Assembly: GCF_009380215.1 (NCBI RefSeq)
Contig: NZ_WHUG01000002.1
Span: 620,001-684,000, forward strand
DNA: 64,000 nucleotides
Reading direction: 5' to 3'
DNA from: Rugamonas aquatica
Lineage (GTDB): Bacteria > Pseudomonadota > Gammaproteobacteria > Burkholderiales > Burkholderiaceae_D
Under the pieces are notes generated by a model that was not told the DNA's origin, did no database searches, and worked only from the letters and a program-made list of their open reading frames with translations. Below are positions 43,484 to 53,387 of the stretch, in pieces (positions within the stretch are counted from its first letter, which is position 1; every line of letters begins with the position of its first letter). The position numbers and the translations under genes were made by a program.

Positions 43484-44521
43484 TTATTTGTGGCTGGACG
43501 ATCCTGCCCACAGATTGATGGCGCCTTCTTTGGCCAGCGCATCGATGTCCGCCAGTTCCCTGGCGCTGAAGCTCAGGTTCTGCAAAGCCGCCACGTTCTC
43601 GCGGATCTGCGCGCTGCTGCTGGCGCCGATCAGCGTGGACGTGATGCGTGGATCGCGCAGCACCCAGGCCAGCGCCATCTGCGCCAGCGTCTGGCCGCGC
43701 GCCTTGGCGATCTCGTTCAGGCCGCGCACGCGTTCGAGGTTTTCGTCGCTCAGGTGGGCCTTTTGCAGCGAGCCGCCGCCCGGGCGGTTGATGCGCGAGT
43801 CTTCCGGAACGCCGTTCAGGTATTTGTCGCTCAGGATGCCCTGCGCCAGGGCGGTAAAGGTGATGCAGCCCATGCCCTGGCTGGCCAGCGTGTCGAGCAG
43901 GTCTTCCTCGATCCAGCGGTTCAGCATATTGTAGGACGGCTGATGGATCAGGCACGGCACCTTCCACTCGGCCAGCAGGCGCGCCGCTTCGGCGGTCTTC
44001 TCGGCGGAATAGGACGACACACCCACGTACAGGGCCTTGCCCTGCTGGACCGCATGCGCCAGTGCGCCTATGGTTTCCTCCAGTGGCGTGTCCGGGTCGA
44101 AGCGGTGCGAGTAGAAGATGTCGACGTAGTCGAGGCCCATGCGTTGCAGGCTTTGATCCAGGCTGGCCAGCACGTATTTGCGCGAACCGCCGCCCTGGCC
44201 GTAGGGGCCGGGCCACATGTCCCAGCCGGCCTTGGTGGAGATAATCAGCTCATCGCGGTAAGGCTTGAAGTCTTCCTTGTACAGATGGCCGAAGTTGGTT
44301 TCGGCGGCGCCGTAGGGCGGCCCGTAGTTGTTGGCTAGGTCGAAGTGGGTGATGCCCAGGTCGAAGGCGGTGCGCAGCATGTCGCGCTGCGAGGCGAGGG
44401 TGTTGGTGTCGCCGAAGTTATGCCACAGTCCGAGGGACATCAGTGGCAGTTTCAGGCCGCTGCGGCCGCAGGTGCGGTACTGCATGGCTTCATAGCGTCG
44501 CGGCGATGCGAGATAGGTCAT
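43484..44521 (-). CDS. Aldo/keto reductase, YghZ/L-glyceraldehyde 3-phosphate reductase type
   Basis: A 345-residue NADPH-dependent reductase. The catalytic Asp and Tyr lie in HFDLANNYGPPYGAAE, the following family block is YVDIFYSHRFDPDTPLEETI, and the NADPH site is near the C-terminus (IGASSSAQIREN). The strongest resemblance is to E. coli YghZ/Gpr, which detoxifies methylglyoxal and reduces L-glyceraldehyde 3-phosphate. It converges with the lipoprotein gene, 3 bp apart. Single gene. Confidence 0.9.
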   Translation of the reverse strand: MTYLASPRRYEAMQYRTCGRSGLKLPLMSLGLWHNFGDTNTLASQRDMLRTAFDLGITHFDLANNYGPPYGAAETNFGHLYKEDFKPYRDELIISTKAGWDMWPGPYGQGGGSRKYVLASLDQSLQRMGLDYVDIFYSHRFDPDTPLEETIGALAHAVQQGKALYVGVSSYSAEKTAEAARLLAEWKVPCLIHQPSYNMLNRWIEEDLLDTLASQGMGCITFTALAQGILSDKYLNGVPEDSRINRPGGGSLQKAHLSDENLERVRGLNEIAKARGQTLAQMALAWVLRDPRITSTLIGASSSAQIRENVAALQNLSFSARELADIDALAKEGAINLWAGSSSHK

Positions 44522-44703
44522 GTCGATTGCTCCAGGATTGAGAGGGCGTCCGCGATTATAGGCATGTCGGCGGAATCCCGCCGCATACGGCCCAGACGTT
44601 CATTTTTGCAAACCATCGCGGCAGATGTCGATTCGTCGCATTTCCGCAGCTTGCCGGCCCGGGTTTAGGCATGCTGCTATCTTTGAGGCAGGGACCAGAT
44701 CAG

Positions 44704-47187
44704 ATGTTCAGACTATCGTTTTCCATGATGCTGCGCGACTGGCGCGCGGGCGAGCTGCGCTTCCTGCTGGCGGCGCTGATGCTGTCAGTGGCTGCGCTGT
44801 CGTCGGTGAACTTCTTCACCGCGCGCATGGGTGCCAGCATTGCGCGCAACGCCGGCCAGGTGCTGGCGGCCGATCTGGTGCTGGCCTCCGATCAGCCGCT
44901 GCCGGCCGACGTGTATGCCGAGGCGCAACGGCGCGGCCTGCGCAGCGCCGACACGGTCGCCATGCTGAACATGGCCGTCGCCGGCAAGGATGAAGACGGG
45001 CTGTCCATGCTGGTCGCGCTGAAGAGCGTAAGCGATGCCTATCCCTTGCGCGGCCATATGAAGCTGCGCCACGACGGCCAGCCGGACGTTATCGCCGCCG
45101 GCGCCCCCAAGCCTGGAACGGTGTGGGTGGACCAGACGTTGACGGCGGCGCTGAACCTGCACATCGGCTCCACCTTGCGCATCGGCGATCGCAGTCTGAC
45201 GGTGGCGGAGGTGATCGCATCGGAGCCGGATGCCGCCGCATCCTTCATCACGCTGGCGCCACGCGCCATGATGTCCGCCGCCGACCTGATGTCCGCCAAT
45301 CTGTTGCAGCAGCATGCGATCGCCACCCACCGCCTGCTGCTGGCCGGCGAGCCGACACAGGTCGCGGGGTTTGAACAATGGATCAAAGCCCGCGTCGCGG
45401 CCGCGCCCAAGCTGGGCATCCAAATCAATTCGATCGCCTCCATGGGCAAGGACAGTCAGTCCATGCAGGAGCAGGTGCACCAGTTCCTGTCGCTGGTCAG
45501 CCTGTTGTCCGCGCTGCTGGCGGGGATAGCGGTGGCGATGGCTGCACGCCGCTTCATGCAGCGCCACCTCGACGCTTGCGCCGTGATGCGCTGCCTGGGC
45601 CAGACGCAGTCGCAGCAAATGCGGATGTATCTGCTGGAGTTCCTGATGCTCGGCGCGGCCGGCAGCGTGGGCGGCGTGTTGCTCGGTTTTGGCAGCCACT
45701 TCGTGTTGCTGGAGTGGCTGGGCAAGCTGGTGGCCGCCGACCTGCCACCGCCAGGCTGGCAACCGGCGTTGCAGGGGCTGGCGGCAGGAATGGTGCTGCT
45801 GCTTGGCTTCGCGCTGCCGCCGCTGCTCCAGTTGCGCAATGTGTCGCAGGTGCGCCTGCTGCGCCGCGAACAGGAAGCGCCGCAGGCGCGCACGGTCGCC
45901 AGCTATGTGCTGGGCGCCGCCATGTTCGCCGCGCTGCTGGTGTGGCAGACCGGCGATGTCATGCTCGGCCTGATCGCGGCCGCCGGCTTCGCGGTGTGCG
46001 GTGCGGTATTCGGCCTGGTGGCCTGGCTGGGCATCGGCTCGCTGCAACGGATGCGCGGCCTGTTCGACCACCCCGCATGGCGCTTCGCCGTCACCGACAT
46101 GCGTCGTCGCCCCGCCGCCAACGTCACGCAGATCGTCGCGCTGGCGCTGGGTCTCACCGCCCTGCTGCTGTTGACGGTGGTGCGCGGCGACCTGCTGGCG
46201 ACATGGCGGCAGGCCACGCCGGAAGGAGCACCGAACCACTACATCATCAACATCCAGCCGGACCAGCAGCAGGAGCTGGCCGCGCGTCTGAGAAGCTACG
46301 GCCGCCCGGAGATGCACGTCCTGAGCCGGGGGAGGCTAATCGCCATCAACGGCAAGCGCGCCAGGTCGGACGATCCGCGCGCCAAGGAGATGGTCGAACG
46401 TGAAATCGAAATCGAGCAGGCCAGCCAGCTGCGGACGCCCAATACCATCACGGCCGGCCGATGGTACGACGGCAGCGCGGCGGAAACCTCTGTAGACAAG
46501 GGCATCGCCGAAATCCTCGGCATCAAGCTGGGCGACCGTGTGACCTTCGATGTGGCCGGCGAAACGCTCAACGTCAAAGTCACCAGCCTGCGCAAGGTGG
46601 ACTGGCGCGCGCACCAGGTAGGCGCCGCATTCGAGGTGTCGCCCAAGCTGATGGCCGGCATGCCCATGACGCTGGCGACCACGGTGCATGTGCCCCAGGA
46701 CGACCGGCGCTTCTCCTACCTGCTGGCGCGCGACTATCCGAACCTGAGCGTGTTCGATATCAGCGCCTTCCTCCAGCGGATGCAGGAAACGCTGGCGCAG
46801 GTCAGTGCGGCGGTGGAGTTCCTGTTCGCGTTCACGCTGGCGTCCGGGTTGCTGGTGCTGTACGCTGCGATGGCCGGATCGCTGGATGCGCGCAAGCGCC
46901 AGGCAGCCTTGCTGCGCGCCTTGGGCGCCACGCGCGGGCAGCTGTCGCAGGCGCAGTGGATAGAGCATCTGCTGACCGGCGCTCTGGCGGGCTTGCTGGC
47001 GGCCGGTGGCGCCACTGCCGCCAGCTGGGCGCTGGCGCGCTTCAGCTTTCATCTGGAATGGCATTGGTCGCCGTTGTTGTGGACCGCCGGCCTGGTAGCC
47101 GGTGCTGTGTGCGCCTTGTTCGGCGGATGGGCGGGTTTACGCAATGTGCTGAACCAGCCGCCATTACTCAGTCTTCGGGAAAATTAG
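44704..47187 (+). CDS. FtsX-type ABC transporter permease (YbbP-like)
   Basis: An 827-residue permease: one N-terminal TM helix, a large periplasmic domain (about 45-250), a cluster of helices (about 260-460), a second periplasmic domain and a final three-helix FtsX unit (about 690-820). This is the layout of YbbP rather than the shorter MacB or LolC. Such transporters move lipophilic compounds or transmit force instead of importing nutrients. ATG 44704 (MFRLSFSMML) fits the signal-anchor; the in-frame ATG at 44671 is possible. The ATPase follows after 8 bp. Confidence 0.85.
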   Translation: MFRLSFSMMLRDWRAGELRFLLAALMLSVAALSSVNFFTARMGASIARNAGQVLAADLVLASDQPLPADVYAEAQRRGLRSADTVAMLNMAVAGKDEDGLSMLVALKSVSDAYPLRGHMKLRHDGQPDVIAAGAPKPGTVWVDQTLTAALNLHIGSTLRIGDRSLTVAEVIASEPDAAASFITLAPRAMMSAADLMSANLLQQHAIATHRLLLAGEPTQVAGFEQWIKARVAAAPKLGIQINSIASMGKDSQSMQEQVHQFLSLVSLLSALLAGIAVAMAARRFMQRHLDACAVMRCLGQTQSQQMRMYLLEFLMLGAAGSVGGVLLGFGSHFVLLEWLGKLVAADLPPPGWQPALQGLAAGMVLLLGFALPPLLQLRNVSQVRLLRREQEAPQARTVASYVLGAAMFAALLVWQTGDVMLGLIAAAGFAVCGAVFGLVAWLGIGSLQRMRGLFDHPAWRFAVTDMRRRPAANVTQIVALALGLTALLLLTVVRGDLLATWRQATPEGAPNHYIINIQPDQQQELAARLRSYGRPEMHVLSRGRLIAINGKRARSDDPRAKEMVEREIEIEQASQLRTPNTITAGRWYDGSAAETSVDKGIAEILGIKLGDRVTFDVAGETLNVKVTSLRKVDWRAHQVGAAFEVSPKLMAGMPMTLATTVHVPQDDRRFSYLLARDYPNLSVFDISAFLQRMQETLAQVSAAVEFLFAFTLASGLLVLYAAMAGSLDARKRQAALLRALGATRGQLSQAQWIEHLLTGALAGLLAAGGATAASWALARFSFHLEWHWSPLLWTAGLVAGAVCALFGGWAGLRNVLNQPPLLSLREN

Positions 47188-47195
47188 GAGTAGTT

Positions 47196-47909
<714 letters not shown>

Positions 47910-48665
47910 ATGCGTTTTTCACACCTGATGTTGATACCCGCGCTGGCGCTGGCCGGCACCGCCGCCCGCGCCGACGGCCTGGCCGATCTGAAGGCGGCCC
48001 TGGAACGCTTGCAGGAACCTGCGCCGTTGAAGGTGTCGCTGGATTCGAGCGTATGGCGCCGCAACGGCGAGGGCAAGGACGCCGACGAGACCAATGGCCA
48101 GGCAGCAGTCGCCATCGAGGATGGACCGCGCGGCATGCAGCTCAGCTACAGCCGCGAGATGCTGGCCAAGCTGGATGCCGAGGCCACGGCCGTCGCCCGC
48201 AATCCCAACGCCAAGACGCCGACGCTGAACGCCGCCCGCGAATTCAGTCCAACCGACCTGCGGCCCATGATCTCCGCCGCGAGCAGCCTGTCGCACATGC
48301 TGGAGAAGAGCAGCCTTTTGACCGAGAAGGCCGACGTCTATCAGGGCAAGCCCGCGCGCGTGTTGACCTTCGCGCAGAGTATCGACGCGGTGAGCGACCG
48401 CGATCGCAAATACGTCAAGGAGTTCGAGGGGCGGGTGCACGTATGGATCGCGGCCGACGGCACGCCGCTCGCCAGCCGCATCACGCAGAGTTTCTACGGC
48501 CGCGCCTTCATCGTCGTCACCTTCGAAGCGAAGAACGAAGAGTCCAGCGTCTATGCGTTGGCTGGCACCCGCCTGGTCGCCGTCCGCAAGGAGAGCCGTA
48601 ACACCGCCTCCGGCGCGGGCGAGAAGAGCGACCAGAAGATCGTCAAAACCCTGCAAATCCTGTAA
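47910..48665 (+). CDS. Periplasmic protein encoded with the FtsX-type ABC system
   Basis: A 251-residue protein with signal peptide (ends AAR-ADG) and no lipobox. It holds a helical N-terminus (ADLKAALERLQEPA) and a long beta-rich rest (YKGK-like strands such as VHVWIAADGTPLASRI and TFEAKNEESSVYAL). I do not recognise the family. It begins on the base after the ATPase stop, so it is a fixed partner of the transporter in this strain, perhaps a chaperone or substrate carrier; that is inference. Confidence 0.65.
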   Translation: MRFSHLMLIPALALAGTAARADGLADLKAALERLQEPAPLKVSLDSSVWRRNGEGKDADETNGQAAVAIEDGPRGMQLSYSREMLAKLDAEATAVARNPNAKTPTLNAAREFSPTDLRPMISAASSLSHMLEKSSLLTEKADVYQGKPARVLTFAQSIDAVSDRDRKYVKEFEGRVHVWIAADGTPLASRITQSFYGRAFIVVTFEAKNEESSVYALAGTRLVAVRKESRNTASGAGEKSDQKIVKTLQIL

Positions 48666-48670
48666 TCGGT

Positions 48671-48694
48671 CGGCGTGGCTTCCCGGCCACGCCG
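48671..48694 (+). terminator. Hairpin after the ABC operon
   Basis: CGGCGTGGC (48671-48679) and GCCACGCCG (48686-48694) are perfect complements with a 6-nt loop, starting 5 bp after the operon stop. There is no T-tract directly behind, so termination may need Rho or may be weak. Confidence 0.5.
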
Positions 48695-48727
48695 ATACTC
48701 GAAATTTCCCAATTTATCAGAATTTGT

Positions 48728-48739
48728 GGTAACGTTATC
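48728..48739. promoter_or_regulatory. LacI-type operator candidate GGTAACGTTATC
   Basis: A 12-bp near-palindrome with central CG, one mismatch from perfect, 24 bp upstream of the LacI-type regulator gene. LacI-family operators commonly have this form (centre AACGTT). It is well placed for self-repression, and the regulator may also control the following sugar operon from here. Confidence 0.55.
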
Positions 48740-48762
48740 TTATTGGATTCAAGGAGAGATGC

Positions 48763-49845
48763 GTGCCAGAGGCTAAATTGGGGAGTGCGGACGCCGCACC
48801 CGTAACACTGCAGAACGTTGCGGAGCAAGCCGGGGTATCGGTAATGACGGTGTCGCGCGCGCTGAGCGGGGAGGGCTATGTCGCCGAGAAGACCCGTGCC
48901 CGGGTACTGGCCGCCGCCAGCGAACTGGGATACTCGCCGAACATCTCGGCCAAGATGATGCGCGGCAGCCGCACCAATGTGATCGGCGTGCTGGTGAACG
49001 ACCTGCAGTCGACGGTGATTAACGAAATCATCGGCGCCGTCAGCGTCGCCGTTCGCGCCCACAATATGGACCTCATCATCTACAACTCCATCGAGGAGCT
49101 GGGATCGTCCACGCGCAGCGGCATCAACCAGATCATGCGCGGCCTTTGCGACGGACTGCTGTTCATCCTGCCGCGCCTCAAGGACGGCTATATCGACATG
49201 CTGGAGCAGAGCAGCCTGCCCATGGTGCTCATCAACTACTGCCGCACTGAGACCACGCTGCCGGTGGTACGCGGCGATAACCGCATGGGTGGCCGCGAAG
49301 CCGTCAACCACCTGCTGCAACTGGGGCACCGCCGCATCGCCTTCATCGGCGGCTCCGCCCACACCGGCCAAAGCCAGGAGCGCCAGCGCGGCTACGCGGA
49401 CGCGCTCAAGGCGGCGGGCATCTCCGTCGACAAGCAGCTTGTCGCTGCGGGCGATTTCGGCCAGCTCTCTGGTTTTCAGGCCACCGGCAAGCTGCTGGCG
49501 CTGGCCGAACCGCCGACCGCCATCTTCGCCGCCAACGACGAAATGGCCTTCGGCGCGATGGATGCGGTGAGGGCTCACGGCCTGCGTGTGCCGCAGGACG
49601 TGTCGGTGATCGGCTTCGATGATATTCCCGCCGCCAGCCACGTACATCCGAAACTGAGCACGCTGCGCCAGCCGCTGACCGCGATCAGCGAAGCGGCGGT
49701 TCAGGAGCTGCTGCGCCGCATCACCGGCGCCGACGCGCAGCAGCGCGCCGAGTTCCCGAGCCAGCTGGTGGTGCGCGAATCGACCGGCCCCGCACCTGTA
49801 GCCGGCAAGGCGCCGCGCGGCAAACGCGCCGCCGCCAAGCACTGA
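48763..49845 (+). CDS. LacI family regulator of the uronate utilisation locus
   Basis: A 360-residue regulator. The HTH ([20 protein letters not shown]) with hinge helix lies at residues about 10-65; a periplasmic-binding-like sensor domain follows ([20 protein letters not shown]). GTG 48763 is used with AAGGAGAG just upstream. It is first in a run of nine further same-strand genes for sugar uptake and use, starting 13 bp before the permease gene, so it is the likely local regulator. The inducer could be a unsaturated uronate disaccharide or a breakdown product. Confidence 0.92.
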   Translation: MPEAKLGSADAAPVTLQNVAEQAGVSVMTVSRALSGEGYVAEKTRARVLAAASELGYSPNISAKMMRGSRTNVIGVLVNDLQSTVINEIIGAVSVAVRAHNMDLIIYNSIEELGSSTRSGINQIMRGLCDGLLFILPRLKDGYIDMLEQSSLPMVLINYCRTETTLPVVRGDNRMGGREAVNHLLQLGHRRIAFIGGSAHTGQSQERQRGYADALKAAGISVDKQLVAAGDFGQLSGFQATGKLLALAEPPTAIFAANDEMAFGAMDAVRAHGLRVPQDVSVIGFDDIPAASHVHPKLSTLRQPLTAISEAAVQELLRRITGADAQQRAEFPSQLVVRESTGPAPVAGKAPRGKRAAAKH

Positions 49846-49858
49846 AAGGGACGCCGAC

Positions 49859-50791
49859 ATGCCCGCATCCAAAGCAGCACCAACGTATATGCAGCGCCTG
49901 CGCCGCGACCTGGTCAACAACAAGTGGGCTTATGCCATGCTGCTGCCGGTGCTGGCTTACTTCGTGGTGTTCCACTACGTGCCGGTCTACGGCGCGCTGA
50001 TCGCTTTCAAGGACTTCAACCCCGCATCCGGCATGGCCGGCAGCGAGTGGGTGGGCCTGGACTGGTTCAGGCAGTTCTTCAACGGCCTGTATTTCAACCG
50101 ACTGATGCTCAACACGCTGATGCTGAACGTGTACGACGTGCTGCTCGGCTTCCCGGCGCCCATCGTGCTGGCGCTGCTGATGAACGAGTTGACCAGCCTG
50201 CGCTTCAAGCAGTTCGTGCAGACCGTGACCTATCTGCCGCACTTCATCTCGGTGGTGGTGGTGTCGGGCATGGTGCTGGACTTTCTGGCCCGTGACGGCG
50301 TGTTGACCAATATGCTGGTGGCGTTGGGCGCCACGCCGGATGCGGTGATGAACAACCCGGACTGGTTCCGCCGCATCTACGTCGGTTCGGAGATCTGGCA
50401 GAGCATAGGCTGGGGTTCGATCATCTACCTTGCTTCGCTGGCGGGCATCAACCCTTCGCTGTACGAAGCGGCCCGCATCGACGGCGCCAACCGCTGGCAG
50501 CAACTGCTGCACATTACGCTGCCTGGCCTGCTGCCGATCACGATGACGCTGCTGATCCTGCGCCTGGGGCAGTTGATGAGCGTGGGCTTCGAGAAGATCA
50601 TCCTGCTCTACAACCCAAGCACCTACGAGACGGCCGACGTGATCTCCACCTACGTCTACCGCCACGGCATCCTCGATGCCAACTACAGCTACGCCGCCGC
50701 CGTTGGCCTGTTCAATTCCGCCATCGCGCTGGTGCTGCTGGTGGCCGCGAATGCGCTGAGCCGCCGCTGGTCCGGCAACAGCATCTGGTAA
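49859..50791 (+). CDS. ABC sugar importer permease 1 (LplB/AlgM1-like)
   Basis: A 310-residue inner-membrane protein with six predicted helices and the EAA loop EAARIDGANRWQQLLHITLP. The sequence type (AYAMLLPVLAYFVVFHYVPV, FKQFVQTVTYLPHFISVVVV) is the LplB/AlgM1 group, common in Firmicutes and seen in Sphingomonas AlgM1 for alginate. It works with the second permease, the binding protein and an ATPase to import oligosaccharides. The next permease gene starts 13 bp downstream. Confidence 0.92.
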   Translation: MPASKAAPTYMQRLRRDLVNNKWAYAMLLPVLAYFVVFHYVPVYGALIAFKDFNPASGMAGSEWVGLDWFRQFFNGLYFNRLMLNTLMLNVYDVLLGFPAPIVLALLMNELTSLRFKQFVQTVTYLPHFISVVVVSGMVLDFLARDGVLTNMLVALGATPDAVMNNPDWFRRIYVGSEIWQSIGWGSIIYLASLAGINPSLYEAARIDGANRWQQLLHITLPGLLPITMTLLILRLGQLMSVGFEKIILLYNPSTYETADVISTYVYRHGILDANYSYAAAVGLFNSAIALVLLVAANALSRRWSGNSIW

Positions 50792-50804
50792 GGGAAGGGC
50801 AGAC

Positions 50805-51749
50805 ATGAGTAACGCTATGCAGACGATCAAACCAGCGGCCGCACCAGGCGCGCTGCCGATGCTGCGCCGCCTGAAGCCGCGCAACGGCTGGGCCGGCGCC
50901 ATCTTCGACACGTTCAACGTGGCGCTGTTGCTGGCGCTGTGCTTCATCACCTTCTATCCGTTCTACTACGTGGTGATCGCCTCGCTCAGCGATCCGCTGG
51001 AGCTGATGTCCTATCGCGGCCTGATGCTGCTGCCGCGCGGTCTGTCGCTGGAAGCTTTCCACCGCGTGTGGGACAACCCCATGGTGCGCAGCGGCTTCTT
51101 TAACACCATGCTGATCGTGGTCGGCGGCACGGCGCTCAACCTGGTGCTGACCAGCTTTGGCGCCTACGCCCTGTCGCGCAAGCGGCTGATGCTGGAAAAG
51201 CCGGTTATGCTGCTGATTATCTTCACCATGTTCTTCAGCGGTGGCCTGGTGCCGCAGTACCTGCTGGTGCGCGACCTGGGCTTGCTGGACAGCCGCTGGG
51301 CCATCGTTTTGCCGTTCGCCGTCAGCGCCTGGAACCTGATCCTGCTGCGTTCCGCCTTCAACGCCGTGCCCAAGGACTACGAGGAAGCCGCGCGCATGGA
51401 CGGCGCCGGCGACTTCACGATACTGATGCAGGTCTATGTCCCGCTATGCATGCCGACGCTGGCGGTGGTGGGGCTGTTCTACGCGGTTAGCCATTGGAAC
51501 GGCTACTTCTATTCGATGATCTACCTGTCCGACCGCCACATGTTCCCGATCCAGCTGGTGCTGCGCGAGATCCTCGTTTCCGGCAGCACGGATTCGATGA
51601 TGACCGGCCAGGCCGCCGGCCGCGAGGCGCTGAGCACCACGATCAAGTACGCCACCGTGGTGGTGGCGACGCTGCCGGTGCTGGCGCTCTATCCTTTCCT
51701 GCAGCGTTACTTCGTCAAAGGCGTCCTGGTTGGAGGTATCAAAGAATGA
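50805..51749 (+). CDS. ABC sugar importer permease 2 (YtcP/AlgM2-like)
   Basis: A 314-residue permease with six helices and EAA loop EEAARMDGAGDFTILMQVYV. It is the natural partner of the preceding LplB-type permease. The stop overlaps the binding-protein start (ATGA), indicating tight coupling. Expected in the inner membrane as one half of a heterodimer. Confidence 0.92.
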   Translation: MSNAMQTIKPAAAPGALPMLRRLKPRNGWAGAIFDTFNVALLLALCFITFYPFYYVVIASLSDPLELMSYRGLMLLPRGLSLEAFHRVWDNPMVRSGFFNTMLIVVGGTALNLVLTSFGAYALSRKRLMLEKPVMLLIIFTMFFSGGLVPQYLLVRDLGLLDSRWAIVLPFAVSAWNLILLRSAFNAVPKDYEEAARMDGAGDFTILMQVYVPLCMPTLAVVGLFYAVSHWNGYFYSMIYLSDRHMFPIQLVLREILVSGSTDSMMTGQAAGREALSTTIKYATVVVATLPVLALYPFLQRYFVKGVLVGGIKE

Positions 51750-53356
51750 GCATCAAGCGCCTGTTTTTTGTGTTGTGTATGGTAACGATAACATCTTCTG
51801 CTACCGAACCCACGCTGCCTATCGTCACGCAACCGCTGCATCTGAGCTGGTTCGCCAACTTCAACGGCAAGGCCGCCGTCTCGATCAACAGCTACGCGGA
51901 GCAGAGCGCCTATCAGGTACTGGCCGCGCGCACCGGCATCGTGGTCGACTTCAATCACCCGCCGCTGGGCGCGGAGCGTGAGCGCTTCAACCTGCTGGCC
52001 GTCTCCGGCAAATATCCGGACGTGATCGAGGCCGACTGGTTCTCTTATCCCGGCGGCTCGGCCAAGGCATTGAGCGATGGCGTCATCATCCCGCTCAATG
52101 ACCTGATCCGCCGCCACGCCCCCAACCTGCAGGCGCTGTTGGACGCCAACCCGGAAGTGTTCCGCCAGATCTCCACCGACGACGGCGTGATCTACGCCTT
52201 CCCCATGCTGCGCATCGATCCGCAGGTGCGCAGCATCTGGGGCCCGCAGATTCGCGCCGACTGGCTGGAGCGCCTCAACTTGGCCAAGCCGGAAACCATC
52301 GCCGACTGGTACCAGGTGCTGAAAGCCTTCAAGACCCGCGACCCCAATGGCAACGGCCGCGCCGACGAGATTCCGTTTTCCGCCCTGACCATCCCGGGCG
52401 AGAAGCAGGTACCGGGTCTGCCGCCGCCGCTGTGGGTCTTCCTGGGGGGCTTCGGCCTGGCGCCGGAGTTCTACCAGAAGGATGGCAAGGTCCATTACAG
52501 CGCGGCTGATCCGGCCTACCGCGACTTCCTGGCCACCATGTGCCAGTGGTATAGCGAAGGCCTGCTCGATCCCGATTATCTGTCGCAGACCGAACGCCAG
52601 TTCGACGCCAAGATGACCAACAACCAGGTCGGCGCCTATGCCGGCTACAACGGAAGTGGCCTGGCGCGCTTCACCGCGATGAATCAGGCGCGCTTTCCCG
52701 GCTTCCATCTGACGCCTGTGGCGTATCCAACGGCCGCCGACGGCAAGCGTTACCTGACCTGGCCGGAAGCAGGGCAGATCTACCCTGGCGTGGGCGCGGC
52801 CATCAGCACGCAGAACCGCCACGTGATCGAAACCGTCAAGTATCTCGACTACGGCTACAGCCGCGAGGGCGGCCTGGCGCTCAGCTTCGGCAAGGAAGGC
52901 CTGAGCTATCGCATGGTGGACAGCGAGCCGCGCTACACCGACCTGATACTAAAAAATCCCAAGTTGTCGGTGGCGGAGGCGATCTTCGCTCACGCCCGTC
53001 CGCAGAGCGGCCCGCTGGTGCAGGACGTGCGCTACCTGAAGCAGTTCTACTCTCTGCCGGAACAGGCGGAGGCTGTACGCATCTGGTCCGGCGCATCGGA
53101 CGAACTGCTGATGCCCGCCGTGGAAGTGGGTGCGGCCGACGCGCGCAAGTTCAACGCCATCATGAGCGACCTGAAAATCTACGTCGCCGAAATGACGACC
53201 CGTTTCATCCTCGGCCGCGAGCCGCTGGAGAACTTCGACAACTATCGCAAGAAACTCGACCAGGCCGGCATCCAGCGCGCCATCGGCTATATGCAGAAAG
53301 CGCTGGACCGCAGCCGCGCCAAGAAGCTGCCGGACGCCGGCCAACCTAAACGCTGA
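51746..53356 (+). CDS. Oligosaccharide-binding protein of the importer (AlgQ/LipO-like)
   Basis: A 536-residue periplasmic binding protein. The short signal peptide ends near SSA-TEP and has no lipobox, as in Sphingomonas AlgQ rather than in Firmicutes lipoproteins. An EF-hand-like calcium loop DPNGNGRADEIPF stands near residue 195, as known for AlgQ1/2. Aromatic residues such as W in LSWFANFNG and IWSGAS may stack on sugars. Binding proteins of this size bind di- to tetra-saccharides. The gene follows the two permeases without gap. Confidence 0.9.
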   Translation: MSIKRLFFVLCMVTITSSATEPTLPIVTQPLHLSWFANFNGKAAVSINSYAEQSAYQVLAARTGIVVDFNHPPLGAERERFNLLAVSGKYPDVIEADWFSYPGGSAKALSDGVIIPLNDLIRRHAPNLQALLDANPEVFRQISTDDGVIYAFPMLRIDPQVRSIWGPQIRADWLERLNLAKPETIADWYQVLKAFKTRDPNGNGRADEIPFSALTIPGEKQVPGLPPPLWVFLGGFGLAPEFYQKDGKVHYSAADPAYRDFLATMCQWYSEGLLDPDYLSQTERQFDAKMTNNQVGAYAGYNGSGLARFTAMNQARFPGFHLTPVAYPTAADGKRYLTWPEAGQIYPGVGAAISTQNRHVIETVKYLDYGYSREGGLALSFGKEGLSYRMVDSEPRYTDLILKNPKLSVAEAIFAHARPQSGPLVQDVRYLKQFYSLPEQAEAVRIWSGASDELLMPAVEVGAADARKFNAIMSDLKIYVAEMTTRFILGREPLENFDNYRKKLDQAGIQRAIGYMQKALDRSRAKKLPDAGQPKR

Positions 53357-53387
53357 TCGCATCACCCTTACTGAAACAGGAGCAAAC

